Origin: Apoderus coryli
Lineage: Eukaryota; Arthropoda; Insecta; Coleoptera; Attelabidae
Direction: 5' to 3'
Assembly (NCBI GenBank): GCA_911728435.2
Contig: OU452201.1
Span: 23,622,001 to 23,686,000, forward strand
DNA: 64,000 nt
Part shown: piece after piece, positions 35,060-46,640 of the stretch
Numbering within the stretch: the first letter of the stretch is position 1
How the letters are laid out: the number at the start of each line of letters is the position of its first letter
Made by a program: the position numbers and the translations under genes
The notes under the pieces: generated by a model
What the model was told of the DNA's origin: nothing
Seen by the model: only the letters and a program-made list of their open reading frames with translations
The model's database searches: none

Positions 35060-36420
35060 TTTTAAATGCAAATGAGAAACTTTTGAAATTATGTTTTGAG
35101 TTACAAGTATGGACAAGTAGGTTGAAACATTGTTATAGTTAAATAATTTATACAATCAAAAGTAATTCTATGTGATAAGAGCTGAATTATCACCCATGTT
35201 AATGAAGTAAAAGGAAAAAGCCTAAGGAGTGAGAAGTATATTTCTATATAGACAGTATGTAATTCGCTGTGACTGTAACAGAAGATTGTTGTTATTTTGT
35301 AATATAGTTATCATCAGCCTAAACAGTTTTTCTCGAAATTCAATATACACCGAAATAATAATTATTTAGCAAGAAGCTCTAAATTTTCACAAATTGATTA
35401 TTTTTATGAAAACCGTAATTAGGTAATATGACATGTTATTTGAAATCACATTTATTCCAAAATACCCCTTCAAATACAATTAAAAAACAAACTTTGACAT
35501 GTATCTTTTTTTGAGGCCAGCTGGTAGGTATACTTGCAATGTTTTGCAGAATGTGGCTGTGTATAAGATGTACATACGACCTTATTGAACAAAATATCCA
35601 ATTCGTCACAGTAAACTGACGCATCTTGCTAGACTCACTCTGTATATTATATTTTTGAAACCAAGAAAGTTTTGTATTAAAATTTGTTTTTTAATGTTAG
35701 TGTAGGTATTATACCTAAAAGGTATCGGCCCCTAATAAAATGCCCACCCAGTACAATTAAACTAAAAACCAAATGGAACCATACGCGCAGTGCCGTACAC
35801 AGAACAAATAAAATACTTAAAATAATGTATTTACAGTAACCATATAATATATACATACATACACTGTAAATGCATTATGATAACGCAAAGCATGAGGTAA
35901 AACAGTGCTGAATAGTAGCAACTCTACATAATGATTAAATACAGCATAGATATTACGCTAAAGTGTACCACATCCACGTATATACGAGCGTTAGCAGCAA
36001 CTCTAATTCATTAACAACTCCAGAACTTTAGATGTAACTTCAAATTAAATTTGTATATGGAGCGCTTCTACTTTATTATAATGCCTATACACCATTAGGG
36101 CTTGCTTTTCTGCTAAAAACTTTTTCAATAACTATAATATGCCTAAAAGTATTTTGTTGATAGTAAAATGGAAGATGATTTTCAAATAACTGAATTAAAT
36201 AAAATGGGGTAATATTTCGATAACCTATAATACAAAATTAAAAGAAAAGGAAGAATATTTCATATTTGTTTTCTGTAAGTACTCAATACATACAGACATC
36301 TTCAAATTAAAATTTAAAAGTTAGCGTTTAAATTCATATTACTTGTATTTTTGAACTGCATGTATAGAAGGTTTGGTTGGTCGCTTGATAAAAAAACTGT
36401 AACACCAAAATAAACAAAAA
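35060..36420. other. Stretch with no recognised gene
   Basis: Noncoding. CACTCTGTATATTATA near 35636 and CCCCTAATAAAATGCCCACCC at 35729 look like transposon ends; the latter mirrors 30713-30737. The minus ORF 35436-35624 is unassigned. Confidence 0.5.
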
Positions 36421-36424
36421 CGAT

Positions 36425-36925
36425 TGTACGGGGGGACCCGACCATCGATGTGAATACAGCGGGCCCCTTATTTTTCGGTTCCTTATGTGGGTCCGTTGTA
36501 TTTTTATAGACAAAGCCAGAAGAAGATACTTCCCGTTACTCCCAAATCCACACCAATATGGCCCAACGTCTTGTCATGTAAGTCCACTTAATATAGCGCC
36601 AATTCCACACGTGAAGAAAAAGATTTCTACCAAAGGAACAAAAGCCTGCAAATCGCAAATCATATCTTCTTCGGCATACAAGACTGACTTAGGGCAAGCA
36701 AACTACCCACTAAACAGCGCTCAACAAGTGAAGGATGTGACCGTGGATCAAAATCTCTTCCAAGCACATCTTCGAGGAGCACAATAAAGCAAGAGGCAGC
36801 CAAAAGACGTCTCATGAATCTGATGAACTTCCTCTAGGGGAATCGGCACCGGCCAGTGGTGACGCGGACTGTGTTTTCTGCTGTAAGGGTGAGTTTGAGA
36901 GGTTAATTGTAACGTAGAAGAGTTA
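36425..36925 (+). pseudogene. Pogo/Tigger-like transposase C-terminal remnant
   Basis: Reading across frames gives YGPTSCHVSPLNIAPIPHVK, KKISTKGTKACKSQIISSSAYK and then, after a frame change at about 36790, ESDELPLGESAPASGDADCVFCCKGEFE. An SP-rich, basic linker with K-GR/SxxISSSPYK blocks followed by a Cys-containing knuckle is characteristic of the C-terminus of jerky/pogo-type transposases in insects. The DDE catalytic part is absent. The 100-codon open frame at 36485-36787 is the longest intact piece. Confidence 0.5.
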
Positions 36926-36929
36926 ATTG

Positions 36930-38390
36930 GCACAGCTGAAGGAGGCTCAAAAGTAGCTCCTTACCACCAGCAGCTTAATCATCAACTGAATTAAGCAAAA
37001 AAAATTAAGAGCTCTTCCTTTTCGTCTATTTATTTCATGCTGACGGCAACTTTGAATGTCAAAAATAACCGATTTAAATTATACCACATTCCTATCTTAT
37101 ATTATTAATTATTAATCAGCAAAAATAATAACCTTTCCTACCTTCCTGGTTGAATAAACAATCCGACCATAAAAATTTATCTACAGCATTGTACAAAACA
37201 GTTTCCAAATAATTTCCTTTTTCCATTTGAGCGACGCAATTATATAACATATATCTATCCCCTATAAGAAAAGAAGATACAATTTGCGCCATATTCTAAA
37301 ACAGACCATTTTACGCTATTTACGGAATTGTTTGTTTTCTCCTTTGTAAATCGACTGATAAAATGTCGTATACGAACTTTTCCAATCTTGGTCTTTTAGC
37401 TTGCGATCGGCCCCAGCGACAAGTCGACAAGATAGCATCGCATTCGGACGTGACACATTAGCACACGCTTTGCGCTCCTTTGGGGGTTTGGATGATAATA
37501 CACCACCCGCATCGGTTCGTCTATACATAGAGCAAGGGGTATTGCGAATTCCAAATGAGGGAAAGCAACGTTGTCAGGTTTTGTAAAATTCCTCAGAAGA
37601 ATGACGATGCGAAATGCAATATAAATTGGAGTTTTACAGCTGTTGATGAAAAGGGTTAAATTGTAGTTGATGAATTGTTTATACATACCAGATAAAAGCA
37701 TAACTATAAGTTATACGTGTGTATCCTTCCTAATAAACGTAGACAATAAGATTTTGTTGAAATATCGACAGAATTGAAAAACAATTAATACTGAATATTA
37801 ACGTATGTAGATTCTTCATGGCATTTTAGACGTTGGATCAAAGAAACGATTTGTAATTCTAAATAAAAATAGATGATTTTTTTCACACTTCTTATCGATT
37901 CCAACATGGAATAAGTCTTGAAGCATTTTTAAAAAAAATCCATCATCATCCCAAGAAAATATTCGTTAAAATTATAAATAATAGTGTTTTTTTTTAGATC
38001 TTTGATGAAAACATTTCGTTACCCAAGTGGTATCATATTTAGAGCTTTCACAGCAACATGCGGCAGACAACTATCAAGTTGGAATCAGGATTGTCCTCGC
38101 ATATCGAGTGGGATGTCATCCTACATATTAGAGCTCTCAGATTCCAAAAATTCTAAGTAACGTTCAGAATTAAATCGATGTAGAAGTACATAAGTGCATA
38201 AAAGATGTCCATTGTAGATTCTTATCCAAATGTTAATACTGAATTCATGTTGCAACTTTAACAAACAATCTCTCATTGGTCTATAGAATATTTCTTTAAA
38301 AAATCCTCACTAGCGTCTAGAATCCAGCTACAAAATACCGTTCTGCATTCTTCGTCTCCTGGTTATAGTCCATGAAAAGAGTACGTCCAG
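36930..38390. other. Stretch with no recognised gene
   Basis: Noncoding; overlapping ORFs at 37316-37701 on both strands have no recognisable domain. Confidence 0.45.
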
Positions 38391-38396
38391 ATATTC

Positions 38397-39185
38397 TTGA
38401 TTAGGAAACCGAAAAGGCATTTTAATATTTTAACGTTTCTCTGGGTTCTTATAATAATAATATACATTTATTTGCGTATAAAAAAAATTCAAAACAATAT
38501 TACATTATGCAACTTAAGATTAAAATCATTATACACAAAAAGGAGTATGAAGCATTCTACGAATGATTTAAATGCAACCCCTGGCGAAACCATCCTCGAT
38601 CCTGAGCAACATACTCGTACATTTAAAATTTTAGCAACCACACAAAATTTCGCATTCGATTAGTGTATGAGTAAAGCAGACCTCAATTTTCTCTTAAATG
38701 CAGTAACACTCAAAGACTTCAGGTCAGCCGCAATGTCATTATACAAGCGGAAAACGTTATATGTGAAAGACCGAATATTATTATTATGTGAAATAATAAT
38801 GAGTGTTGCCGGATGTATTTATTTATATCTAAACATAGGGGACATTTTAATATTCGTCACATTATTTAAGAAAAACTGTGTGCTAAGTGTGAATATTAGA
38901 TTTAAGGGTACGCTGACTCCACCAACTCATTCCAAGGAACTATTTAAAAGGTCCTTCTCATATAACGTTAGGCATTATCAATGGGTTCCCGATTGATTGA
39001 AGCAATTTAAAAAAAAGTTCATCGACATTTACTCAATATATAATCATTGTATTTATTATTTTATATTCGTTGTATGTTATGTGTGTTATTTCGTCTGTTC
39101 TTGTCCTTAGGTTTAGGTAAATTTGGGTTAGCAAAACAGGCGACTTGGTAGTCTGCACTGAATCTCGCCCTTTGGGGATATACAC
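38397..39185 (+). mobile_element. LINE ORF C-terminal region and 3' end, decayed
   Basis: Two open pieces (38397-38663 and 38667-38996) end in PPTHSKELFKRSFSYNVRHY and QWVPD, stop, LKQFKKKFIDIY, which fits the end of a LINE polyprotein. The distal GCACTGAATCTCGCCCTTTGG is a common LINE 3' region. The upstream half carries no clear RT block. It abuts the left end of the 7.5-kb inverted-repeat unit. Confidence 0.5.
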
Positions 39186-39224
39186 AGTGGGTTTTAGTAA
39201 TATACACACAAAAAAATCTATGGT

Positions 39225-39800
39225 CCAATTGAACCTATTAGAGTCAATCTGAACCTTGCTTAGTCATGAATAGGAGCAAACCAAAGGTAGTGTCAAACTG
39301 AACCTAAGCTTATGGTCACAATATAATCATATGTTAGTTTTAGTTTGAGCTTATCATTATAGTCAGTTTGAAAATACTGATTGCTTCATTTTGATTCTAT
39401 GTATAGATTCGAATTGACATTAAGATTATGGTTAAATTGCTAATACTGATACATCAATTTAAAACTCAATAAGTTCAAAATGAGAATATATTAGGTCCAA
39501 TTTGATGTTAACTTCTAATCATTTTGATAATAAATATATGTTAACTGACATTAGTTTATAGTTAAATTGATAAAGTGATATACTCAATTTGAACTTATTT
39601 ATTATCAAATTGATTACAGGTTAATATCAAATCGAAACTAATAATTTCCCAATTTGGTTTTAAATTGATTCTAGCTTATGATCAAATTGAAAATAGGTAG
39701 TTTTAATTTGATAATAACTTATAGGTAAATTGACTATAGTGAAATGTCATGTTGATAATAGATTGAATAATTCGAAACATATATTATATTCAATTTGAAT
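39225..39800. repeat. Left subterminal AATTTGA motif array
   Basis: About twenty variants of CAATTTGA or its complement TCAAATTG, spaced roughly 20-40 nt apart, for example CCAATTTGATG, TCAATTTGAAC, TCAAATTGATT, CCAATTTGG, TCAAATTGAA. No coding capacity. The first 200 bp recur at 23886-24080. Confidence 0.7.
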
Positions 39801-40161
39801 CTAATGATTTTTAAAATAACTCTTGGATATTAGTACCCGAATTAAAACGAGTGAAATATTTTCTTTTTGAGTATTTTTCTATTAGAATTATACGAACCAA
39901 TATCAAATCAACCAATTTTTTTGTATTGGTTTTTATAATTATAATACAAGAAATGAACTCAAAAAATAAATATATCACTAGTCTTAATTATTTGTATATA
40001 ACCAAGAATTAATTTTAAAATCATAGGATTATAGACAAGCACTAAAAGTTAATGAAATGCTGTTATTAGGTACTACCTACCATACTTATTCAATCAAATC
40101 AACATTTAGTATAGCATGACCGTTATTAAGTTTTTTTTATATTTCATATATTTACTTTATT

Positions 40162-43100
40162 TTAAATATAAAATAAAACAAAAATATAACTTAAATACGT
40201 ATATTTCAAAATAATAAAAATTAACATATATATAATATATATAGGTACATAAGTATATATCACTTTTTGTATAAGTGTCCATATATATTCCGACTGAACC
40301 GGATATCTTGCGGATACCACATGAAAAAACTTGAACAATATATCGAATGCTTTCTTGCCACTTGAAAATTGGTACCTAACAGTATCCACTACCACAAAAA
40401 AGGTTTGAGGTTCCTTGATATTTTCGGCAACTACTAATAAGTATGGTTGAACACTTTGTTTTTTAGCTGCCGCCCTTTCACGTATTGTATCAACCACACT
40501 GTTAATTTCTGCAGCACTCTAAAATATAAAAATCACAACGCAATTTTACATAATATATAATAACAAATGAGCAGAAAGTAAGAACTACATTTGAATTTTG
40601 ATTGATATTAGTAGTAAAAGTGTTATACCGGGTGTTGCAGAACAAATGCAAACCATTTTAAGGTGTGATTCTTTATTGGAAATAAAGGGTAGTTTGTCTT
40701 ATAAATGTCACTTCAAACTTCACCCTTATGGAGTTATCGGACCGCAAAAATGGCGGCAAATTTCAGTTTTTAATTTTTTTTAAATTAAAGAAAAACAAGA
40801 GAATGCTAGAGGTGAGTTATCAGTATATAAACTATACCTTTGCTTGCACTATTAACCCTTCCTGAGCTTCTAAAATGGAAAATTTCCACACTTCCTTTGC
40901 TTCCTTGTTTACTACACGTCCTTTTGGTGGAATTAAATAAGGAATTAAACACAATTCTGCGACAAATCTACCGTCTGAAAAAGAAAACAAATTTAGAATT
41001 ATTTTTTAAATCAAAATGTCTAAATATCGTAGAATTATGATTTAATAATCATCACTGGAAAAGGATTTATATTATGCAATATACCTGCATATTACTAGAC
41101 TCACCTTCATTAGATATGGTACTTAAACTGTCGATTTCAGTCAATGTCGATTGATTGGTTATATTGCCAATTCGATTAAAAATTAATTTTTCTACAAACT
41201 TAGGCCACTTCTGATACAATGCCAGAACCGAATCTGGATACAGGGATTCAAAATCAGATGTAATCTGAAATGTAAAAACTATATAAATATAGAATTTTTA
41301 TTTTATTACTATTGGCTTTATTTACTAAATTTATAACTATTCTTATTAAGTGACAGTCAAATGCAGTAACTAACAATATTATGTAATCACGGCGTTTGCA
41401 CCACAAGATACTTAAGTATACAATATGTTTAAATCAAAAAATCATGTCAGACATGTTTCGAGACAAATAAGCCTAATCATCAGTGACACAGGTACATCAA
41501 ATAATCCGTGTTTAAAATTGAAAATAGAATATATTCACCCTTTGAAAAAAAAATAGAGAGGGTTAAGAAATCATTAAAAACTAAGACCATTATTAACTTC
41601 GTCGTTCATATCATGACAGCTCTGCCATGATATAGTAAGTTATAGTTTATTTCAGAAAGAATAACTATATAGGTATGATGTATGATTGCGACATAAGCAA
41701 AAATACATATAAAAAGGCATGGCGTTGAAGTAATATATTGAAATTCTGAATTCTGAGTATTGGTATAGATAAAAACTGCAATGTGTATAGAAGTCATCAA
41801 AATAAACAACACGCTCAAATAAGTATACCTTGACTTTCATTTGTTACAAAATTTGTCTGAGATCATCATCTTTAACTTAAAAAATAATAATAAATTTTTA
41901 GGAAATAGTCCATACTACTGTGGATGTCCAATTACTCGGAAAGCGACAGCATTTTTTTTTCCGAATAATAGATAATAAATATTTTAGAAATAAAACACAC
42001 GTGAGAATCAAAGTCAAATCCACATATAATATAAATATATTACGGATCTACTTTGAGTTGATATGGATAATATCTACGAATTAAATTATAAATATGTTCA
42101 AAATAATTGTCTTCAAACTTTAATGCTAGAGACACATAAGAACAATTAAAATTTAAGAATTAATTCTAACCAATCAGAGCAGTATAGCATTTGTTTATAT
42201 ACCGTACTGCATTCTGATTGATTAAAATTAATTCTTAAATTTTAATTTTTCTTATGTAGTATCCCTAGCATAACACAAGGAGACAACTTTGAACATATAT
42301 TATTACTTTTGTTGGACAGGACCATCTTAGACACATTTTGCAATAAATACATATATTTAATGTACTTATTTCAAAATGTTGATTTTTATGCATGGTTAAA
42401 AAAAGATCAACCTAAGGTCAATCTCTAGTTTGATATATACCATACCAGAAATTCAGCACGTAGAGTATACAATATTGGCCAATATTCCATAAATTGGTCG
42501 ATGGAACTAGTCCTGGTCTTTCTTCGTATACTAAATGTCTTCTTCCACTTGTCGAGAACCTCTGTCCAAGGTTCGGTGTTTATTTTTAGCCTTAAGATAT
42601 CATTATCGAAGTCCGTTTCTACAAGTGCAAGTCAGGATTAATAAATTTTGATTTTTGTATATGAGATATATAATAATCACCATAGCCTCTTTCAACTTTT
42701 CAAAAAATGAAATTATGAACCTTAGTGCATGCATTTATTGGTTGTATAACCTAATTTTAACAAATTGACCTTGAAAACACATGCCAAGTTTCATAACAAA
42801 TTCCTGTTTTGAAAAGTTGAAAATGATTTGGTTACATTGTTTTACCTGTTTTATCACTGACTACATTTGGATCTTTGTTGTCATCATTAATCTCGGAAGT
42901 ATAGTTAATTTTCCGTTTTTTTCTTAACGGAGTAGCCTCATCGCACCTTTTAACTACGTTACGCACTTTATTTACCAATCTACCTTGTTGGTAAACAGAT
43001 TGTGAGCTTGTTCCACCTCTCTTACGTGCAGAACAAAAATATTCCGCTGCATTCTCATTTGGGAATAATTCTACGATTTTTTGCGTTATCCGTTCGTATT

Positions 43101-46100
43101 CAAAAGGCCTTAACCTGCTAAATATATTAAAAAAAAAAGATCATTATATAATACATATTATGTACTTTCTATACAATATTTAGTGACTGTATGTTGTATG
43201 TTTATATATACTGAGTATTGTATGAGCGATGTATGTTACTTACTGAATAAAGATTATTATTATATAAGGATAAGTGAGATATATATCATATTATAACTTG
43301 ATAATATACAATTTAATATTAATATTGGAAAACTCGTTTTACCACTTCACCAAAACACTTTTTTAAATTTCGATACGTGTTTAGCCACTACGAAACAAAT
43401 TTAACAACGTGTTTTGGTGAAGTGAAGACTTTTTCAATATTACTCTACGATAAAGCTTCTACTCATCGACTAAAATTCAAGTTTAAAATAAACTATAATT
43501 AAATATAAATATAAATATAAATCAACCGACGCGACGTCTACTCCACAAAAGCATTTATGTATATGTCAAATCGTGATCGGGATATAAGTGCTAGACATGT
43601 TTCGGAATATCATTCCATCATCAGTGGCTCAATATACATAGTTACGCAATATATATAACAATTAAAGTCAAACTGGGCATGGAATTCAAACATCTATACA
43701 CATCCTGTGGAAATGTTTAATAATGTAATATACTAAACATTTTTAAAATTAAAACAAATTATTCAATGAATTTAAGAATAGGTATTGAAAAATTTTTTTC
43801 GTAATTCAATGAATAACATGTTTTAATTTTCAAAATTTTTAGTACATTACATTCATAAAATTTCCACATAATGTCTGTATATATATGATTGAATTCCATG
43901 CCCAGTTTGATAATGAAAACAAATAATTATTATTCGACATTGGATATAAAAATAGTAGTTGACGTATAGAGATAGATAGAGAAAGATAAGTAGGTATTTC
44001 TTACTATTTTATGATACGATGGTATATGTGTCGCACGATTATTTCCACTAGCCTCTTGCTATGAGTATCGTTTAGGACGTTATTTTTTTCATAATAATTT
44101 AAAACAGCTTTGCCCATGGGTGAATTTTCCAGAATACTTCTTAAATCAAACTCAGGATAACTGGAAGTATTCAGAATATCCGATATAGATATGTCGAAAA
44201 GCTGATCGCTCTGATTATCAACATATTCAATTTCAGTGACTGTGCTGGCCACAGACGTAGAAGGTGATGACAGTCCTCCTACATCGGTATTCAATTCATT
44301 AATTTCCTAAAAAATACAAATGTTGCTCGTTTTATAGGAAGCAGATCTGTTAAGATAAGAGATAACCATACAGGGTGATTGCGGGTCGATGGTACATGAA
44401 AAGTTTTGGAAAAAGTAAGCATAAGATTGTTTTGAATATGTAAGTGGTTACTTAGGTCAACCTACTCTATCAGTCTATAATATTGCCATATTTGTAAGAT
44501 TTTGAATATTTTGTTTTAACCCTTCCCTATAACTATCTTCAACTATTTTTGAATAAATAATTTATTTTGAATTTTGTGACCCAAAACAGATCTCCGAAAA
44601 ATATTCGTCATTTCGTCATCTGAATGAAGACAACCCCAAAATTTTAAAGGTAGTTCAAGGACATCTAAGGAAAGTCAACTATCTTGACAGATTGACCCAT
44701 GAGATTACAGGGTAGTCGCAAGTTACTGTAGTAGTATCTACTACTAAAAATAGAAACAAGTCAAGTTTATCAAATGGAACACCCTGTATATTATTTAATA
44801 TTCTGAAGGACAAACAAATTGCGTTTCAAATAATATGGCATGTTCCTATCCCTGAATAGAAATATTTCTGAAATGAAAGCAAGTTTATAGAAAAATTGGA
44901 TTATTTTGATATATTTTAAGTAGGTAACACGACAACATTTCACAATAAGCCCATCAGGCTGCACTGAAACCGGGGACTCATGTCGCACGGACCCTTATAC
45001 AAAAAAAAAGTAGGTAACAAGTCACATTTAAAATCTAACTATTAAATCGATTTTTTTTATTAACGAAGAAAACGTCTTGAGAATAATTACTCGAATGAAG
45101 TTTTAATGAACTTGTATATTATACACTTTGTAACGTGACAAAATTGTAGAAAAATCAACGTATCTTTATTAACAGTGTTAAAAAAACATTAAGTTTTCTT
45201 CATCTGAGGTCATAGCCTTCGCTAAATATCGCTTTTTGTTCAGTTTTCACCCTTTATTCAGAAATTATTTTGTATTCGTGCAAATTTCCTCATGTTCATT
45301 GGTTAATTTTGTCACAATTCCAACAAATAATAAATACATAAGTTCAATAAAACTTAATTTGAGTAATTATTTTCTTCTATTTTAATCAATTTCACGACAA
45401 TTTTCGTCAATAAACAACAAACGTTTTATTTGCTATGAACGAAATGTTAGGTTATTCTAATGTTTCGTGACGTTTAATGACATTTCATTGCTACATAATT
45501 ATATAATACACCTACCAAAATAATAAAAATTTTCTAAAAACTTGCTTTTAATCGAAAACTTTTTTTTGCGAAAAACAGAAGCTTTTATCAAAGTGAATTT
45601 TTAGCCTATTATTTGTTCTCGTGGGACATACTGTATACAAAGCATGTTTCTGTTTAACACTTTAAGTAAGTAGGTAGATATAATTTTATTACATAGCGAT
45701 AACATTAAAAAATTTCAACATACCAAATAAATTTTCTGTCGCAGTCTTACTCTCGCGCCAACAGAAGGAACCAATTCTTTTAGGAAGTTTTCGTTTAAGT
45801 CTTGCAGAATATCCGGCGTAATATCATTGTCTTAAAAAAAGAAGTATGTACTTCATTACTTTACCAGCTAGGTACCTCTAAGTATAGTTAGTTTTACGAA
45901 AAGAATATAATAGAAATCAAAAAGCGGGGGACGCGGGACCATGCCGGTACTTTGCACCCTTCGCACTTGCTAATAAAATTCAATACTAATATTAATATTA
46001 TTTTCTATCATATTAATATTATACCACCATGCCTTTTTAATATAAAATATATCAAAAATTATTTAGAAAAAGAAATCGTATTGTAGGTAGGTACTTACCC

Positions 46101-46156
46101 AAGAATCTCGAGATAATTTCTTCTGTACAATTCCAAGCTCTCAGAAGTGCCTCCAT
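40162..46156 (-). CDS. SAM-domain protein, SAMD3-like, eight exons
   Basis: Coding exons: 46156-46099, 45830-45724, 44306-44005, 43117-42846, 42618-42446, 41264-41105, 40974-40838, 40518-40162. They sum to 1566 nt, so 521 residues plus stop. All seven introns are GT-AG and the frame is kept at every junction, with the alternative acceptor at exon 4 giving a stop. Residues 1-55 form a SAM domain (...EIISRFLD-NDITPDILQDLNENFL-KELVPSVGARVRLRQKI). Then come a Ser/Thr/Asp-rich linker, a helical region (about 110-185), a basic patch RKKRK at 221-225, LDKWKKTFSIRRTRTSS at about 265, and a C-terminal domain (about 425-490) with LLVVAENIKEPQTFFVVVD. The order resembles vertebrate SAMD3-like proteins, whose function is poorly known; SAM domains mediate protein contacts. 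The last about 30 residues are hydrophobic and of low complexity. An AATAAA (40161-40156) follows the stop directly. Confidence 0.75.
41445..41488 (-). ncRNA. Hammerhead ribozyme-like motif (intron 5 of SAMD3-like gene)
   Basis: Minus strand: stem I TGTCA (41488-41484), CTGATGA, a loose stem II (AGGC/GTCT region), GAAA (41459-41456), CATGTC with cleavage triplet GTC (41452-41450), then the stem I partner TGACA (41449-41445), pairing 5 of 5. Stem III is the self-complementary ACATGT, which would work best as a dimer. It is in the same orientation as the host gene. Confidence 0.5.
42087..42302. mobile_element. Foldback element in intron 5
   Basis: A 216-bp imperfect palindrome: the left half AAATATGTTCAAA...CTTTAATGCTAG...AATTAAAATTTAAGAATTAATTCTAACCAATCAGA is mirrored on the right. 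Central loop about 20 nt. No coding capacity. It is between exons 5 and 6 of the SAMD3-like gene. Confidence 0.7.
43589..43630 (-). ncRNA. Hammerhead ribozyme-like motif (intron 3 of SAMD3-like gene)
   Basis: Minus strand: CTGATGA (43624-43618), one extra T, stem II GGAAT-GAT-ATTCC, GAAA (43603-43600), CATGTC with GTC at 43596-43594. Stem II is strong; stem I (AGCCA with TAGCA) has a mismatch. It matches the family at 41.4 kb in its GAAACATGTC end. Confidence 0.5.
43669..43909. mobile_element. Foldback element in intron 3
   Basis: Two arms of about 105 bp (43669-43772 and 43803-43909) are reverse complements of one another with scattered differences, starting CAAACTGGGCATGGAATTCA and meeting at ATTCAATGAATT. 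The spacer is about 30 nt. It lies 40 bp from the hammerhead-like motif, so the two may be parts of one non-autonomous element. Confidence 0.7.
44368..44790. mobile_element. Non-autonomous inverted-repeat element in intron 2
   Basis: Begins ATACAGGGTGATTGCGG and ends GGAACACCCTGTATA. Same family as 14162-14585 and the split copy at 48.65-49.68 kb. 423 bp, no ORF. It is inserted in the second intron of the SAMD3-like gene. Confidence 0.7.
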
Positions 46157-46290
46157 AAGTATTACAGGTATATGGATAATTAGTTTATTATAATCCAATT
46201 TAACACAATCACTTGCACTTACTACACAAAATATCCAGGGTAATAAAATATAAAAATCTCACTCTAAAACACCTGTAATCCCTAAACTTG

Positions 46291-46310
46291 TAACCTGTGA
46301 CCTATGACCT
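46291..46310 (-). promoter_or_regulatory. Triple direct repeat of a nuclear-receptor half-site (DR1)
   Basis: On the strand of the SAMD3-like gene, AGGTCA-T-AGGTCA-C-AGGTTA, three half-sites each separated by one base, lies 135-154 bp upstream of the ATG. A DR1 of AGGTCA is the classic binding site for HNF4, RXR/USP or COUP/Svp receptors. Binding is inferred from sequence only. Confidence 0.5.
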
Positions 46311-46389
46311 GTGACTACGAACTGCGAATCGCAAATCGAAACGCAAGGAATAAAGCCGCCGAAACCAAAATATTGTAAAGTCCCGATAA

Positions 46390-46397
46390 TGACGTCA
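46390..46397. promoter_or_regulatory. CRE palindrome TGACGTCA
   Basis: A perfect TGACGTCA, the consensus for CREB/ATF-type bZIP factors, sits about 235 bp upstream of the ATG of the SAMD3-like gene in a locally GC-richer stretch that is probably its promoter. It is inside the right end of the 7.5-kb unit. Confidence 0.45.
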
Positions 46398-46399
46398 CT

Positions 46400-46640
46400 G
46401 CATTAGTTTCAATTTGAAAATATTTTAGGATCACAATGTACAGGTATCGTCAGTGTGACAATAAATATGCTTTTATCTGGTCAGATTGAACACAATTTTT
46501 CAATTTATCGTTGAATTGACTTTATTTTTTAATGATAGCCATATGCTCAATTTGAGCATTTAATATTTTCATTTAAATATTATGATGTGATTGAATTGAA
46601 CTTAATATATAATTGATCAGTGACTATAACGCTGTGTTTG
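46400..46640. repeat. Right subterminal AATTGA motif array
   Basis: TCAATTTGAAAA, GATTGAACA, CAATTTTTCAATTTATC, TTGAATTGAC, CTCAATTTGAGC, TTGAATTGAACTT and TAATTGATC follow one another within 240 bp, mirroring the left array. Confidence 0.6.

Noticed and set aside
35436..35624. Minus-strand ORF of 62 codons near a CTCTGTATA end
   Set aside because: Looks like the interior of a decayed inverted-repeat element; no transposase motif could be supported.
36485..36787. Independent 100-residue gene
   Set aside because: Its sequence continues in another frame into a transposase-type Cys-rich end, so it is treated as a transposase remnant.
37316..37701. Overlapping ORFs on both strands
   Set aside because: Mutually overlapping, no domain, no codon signature favouring one.
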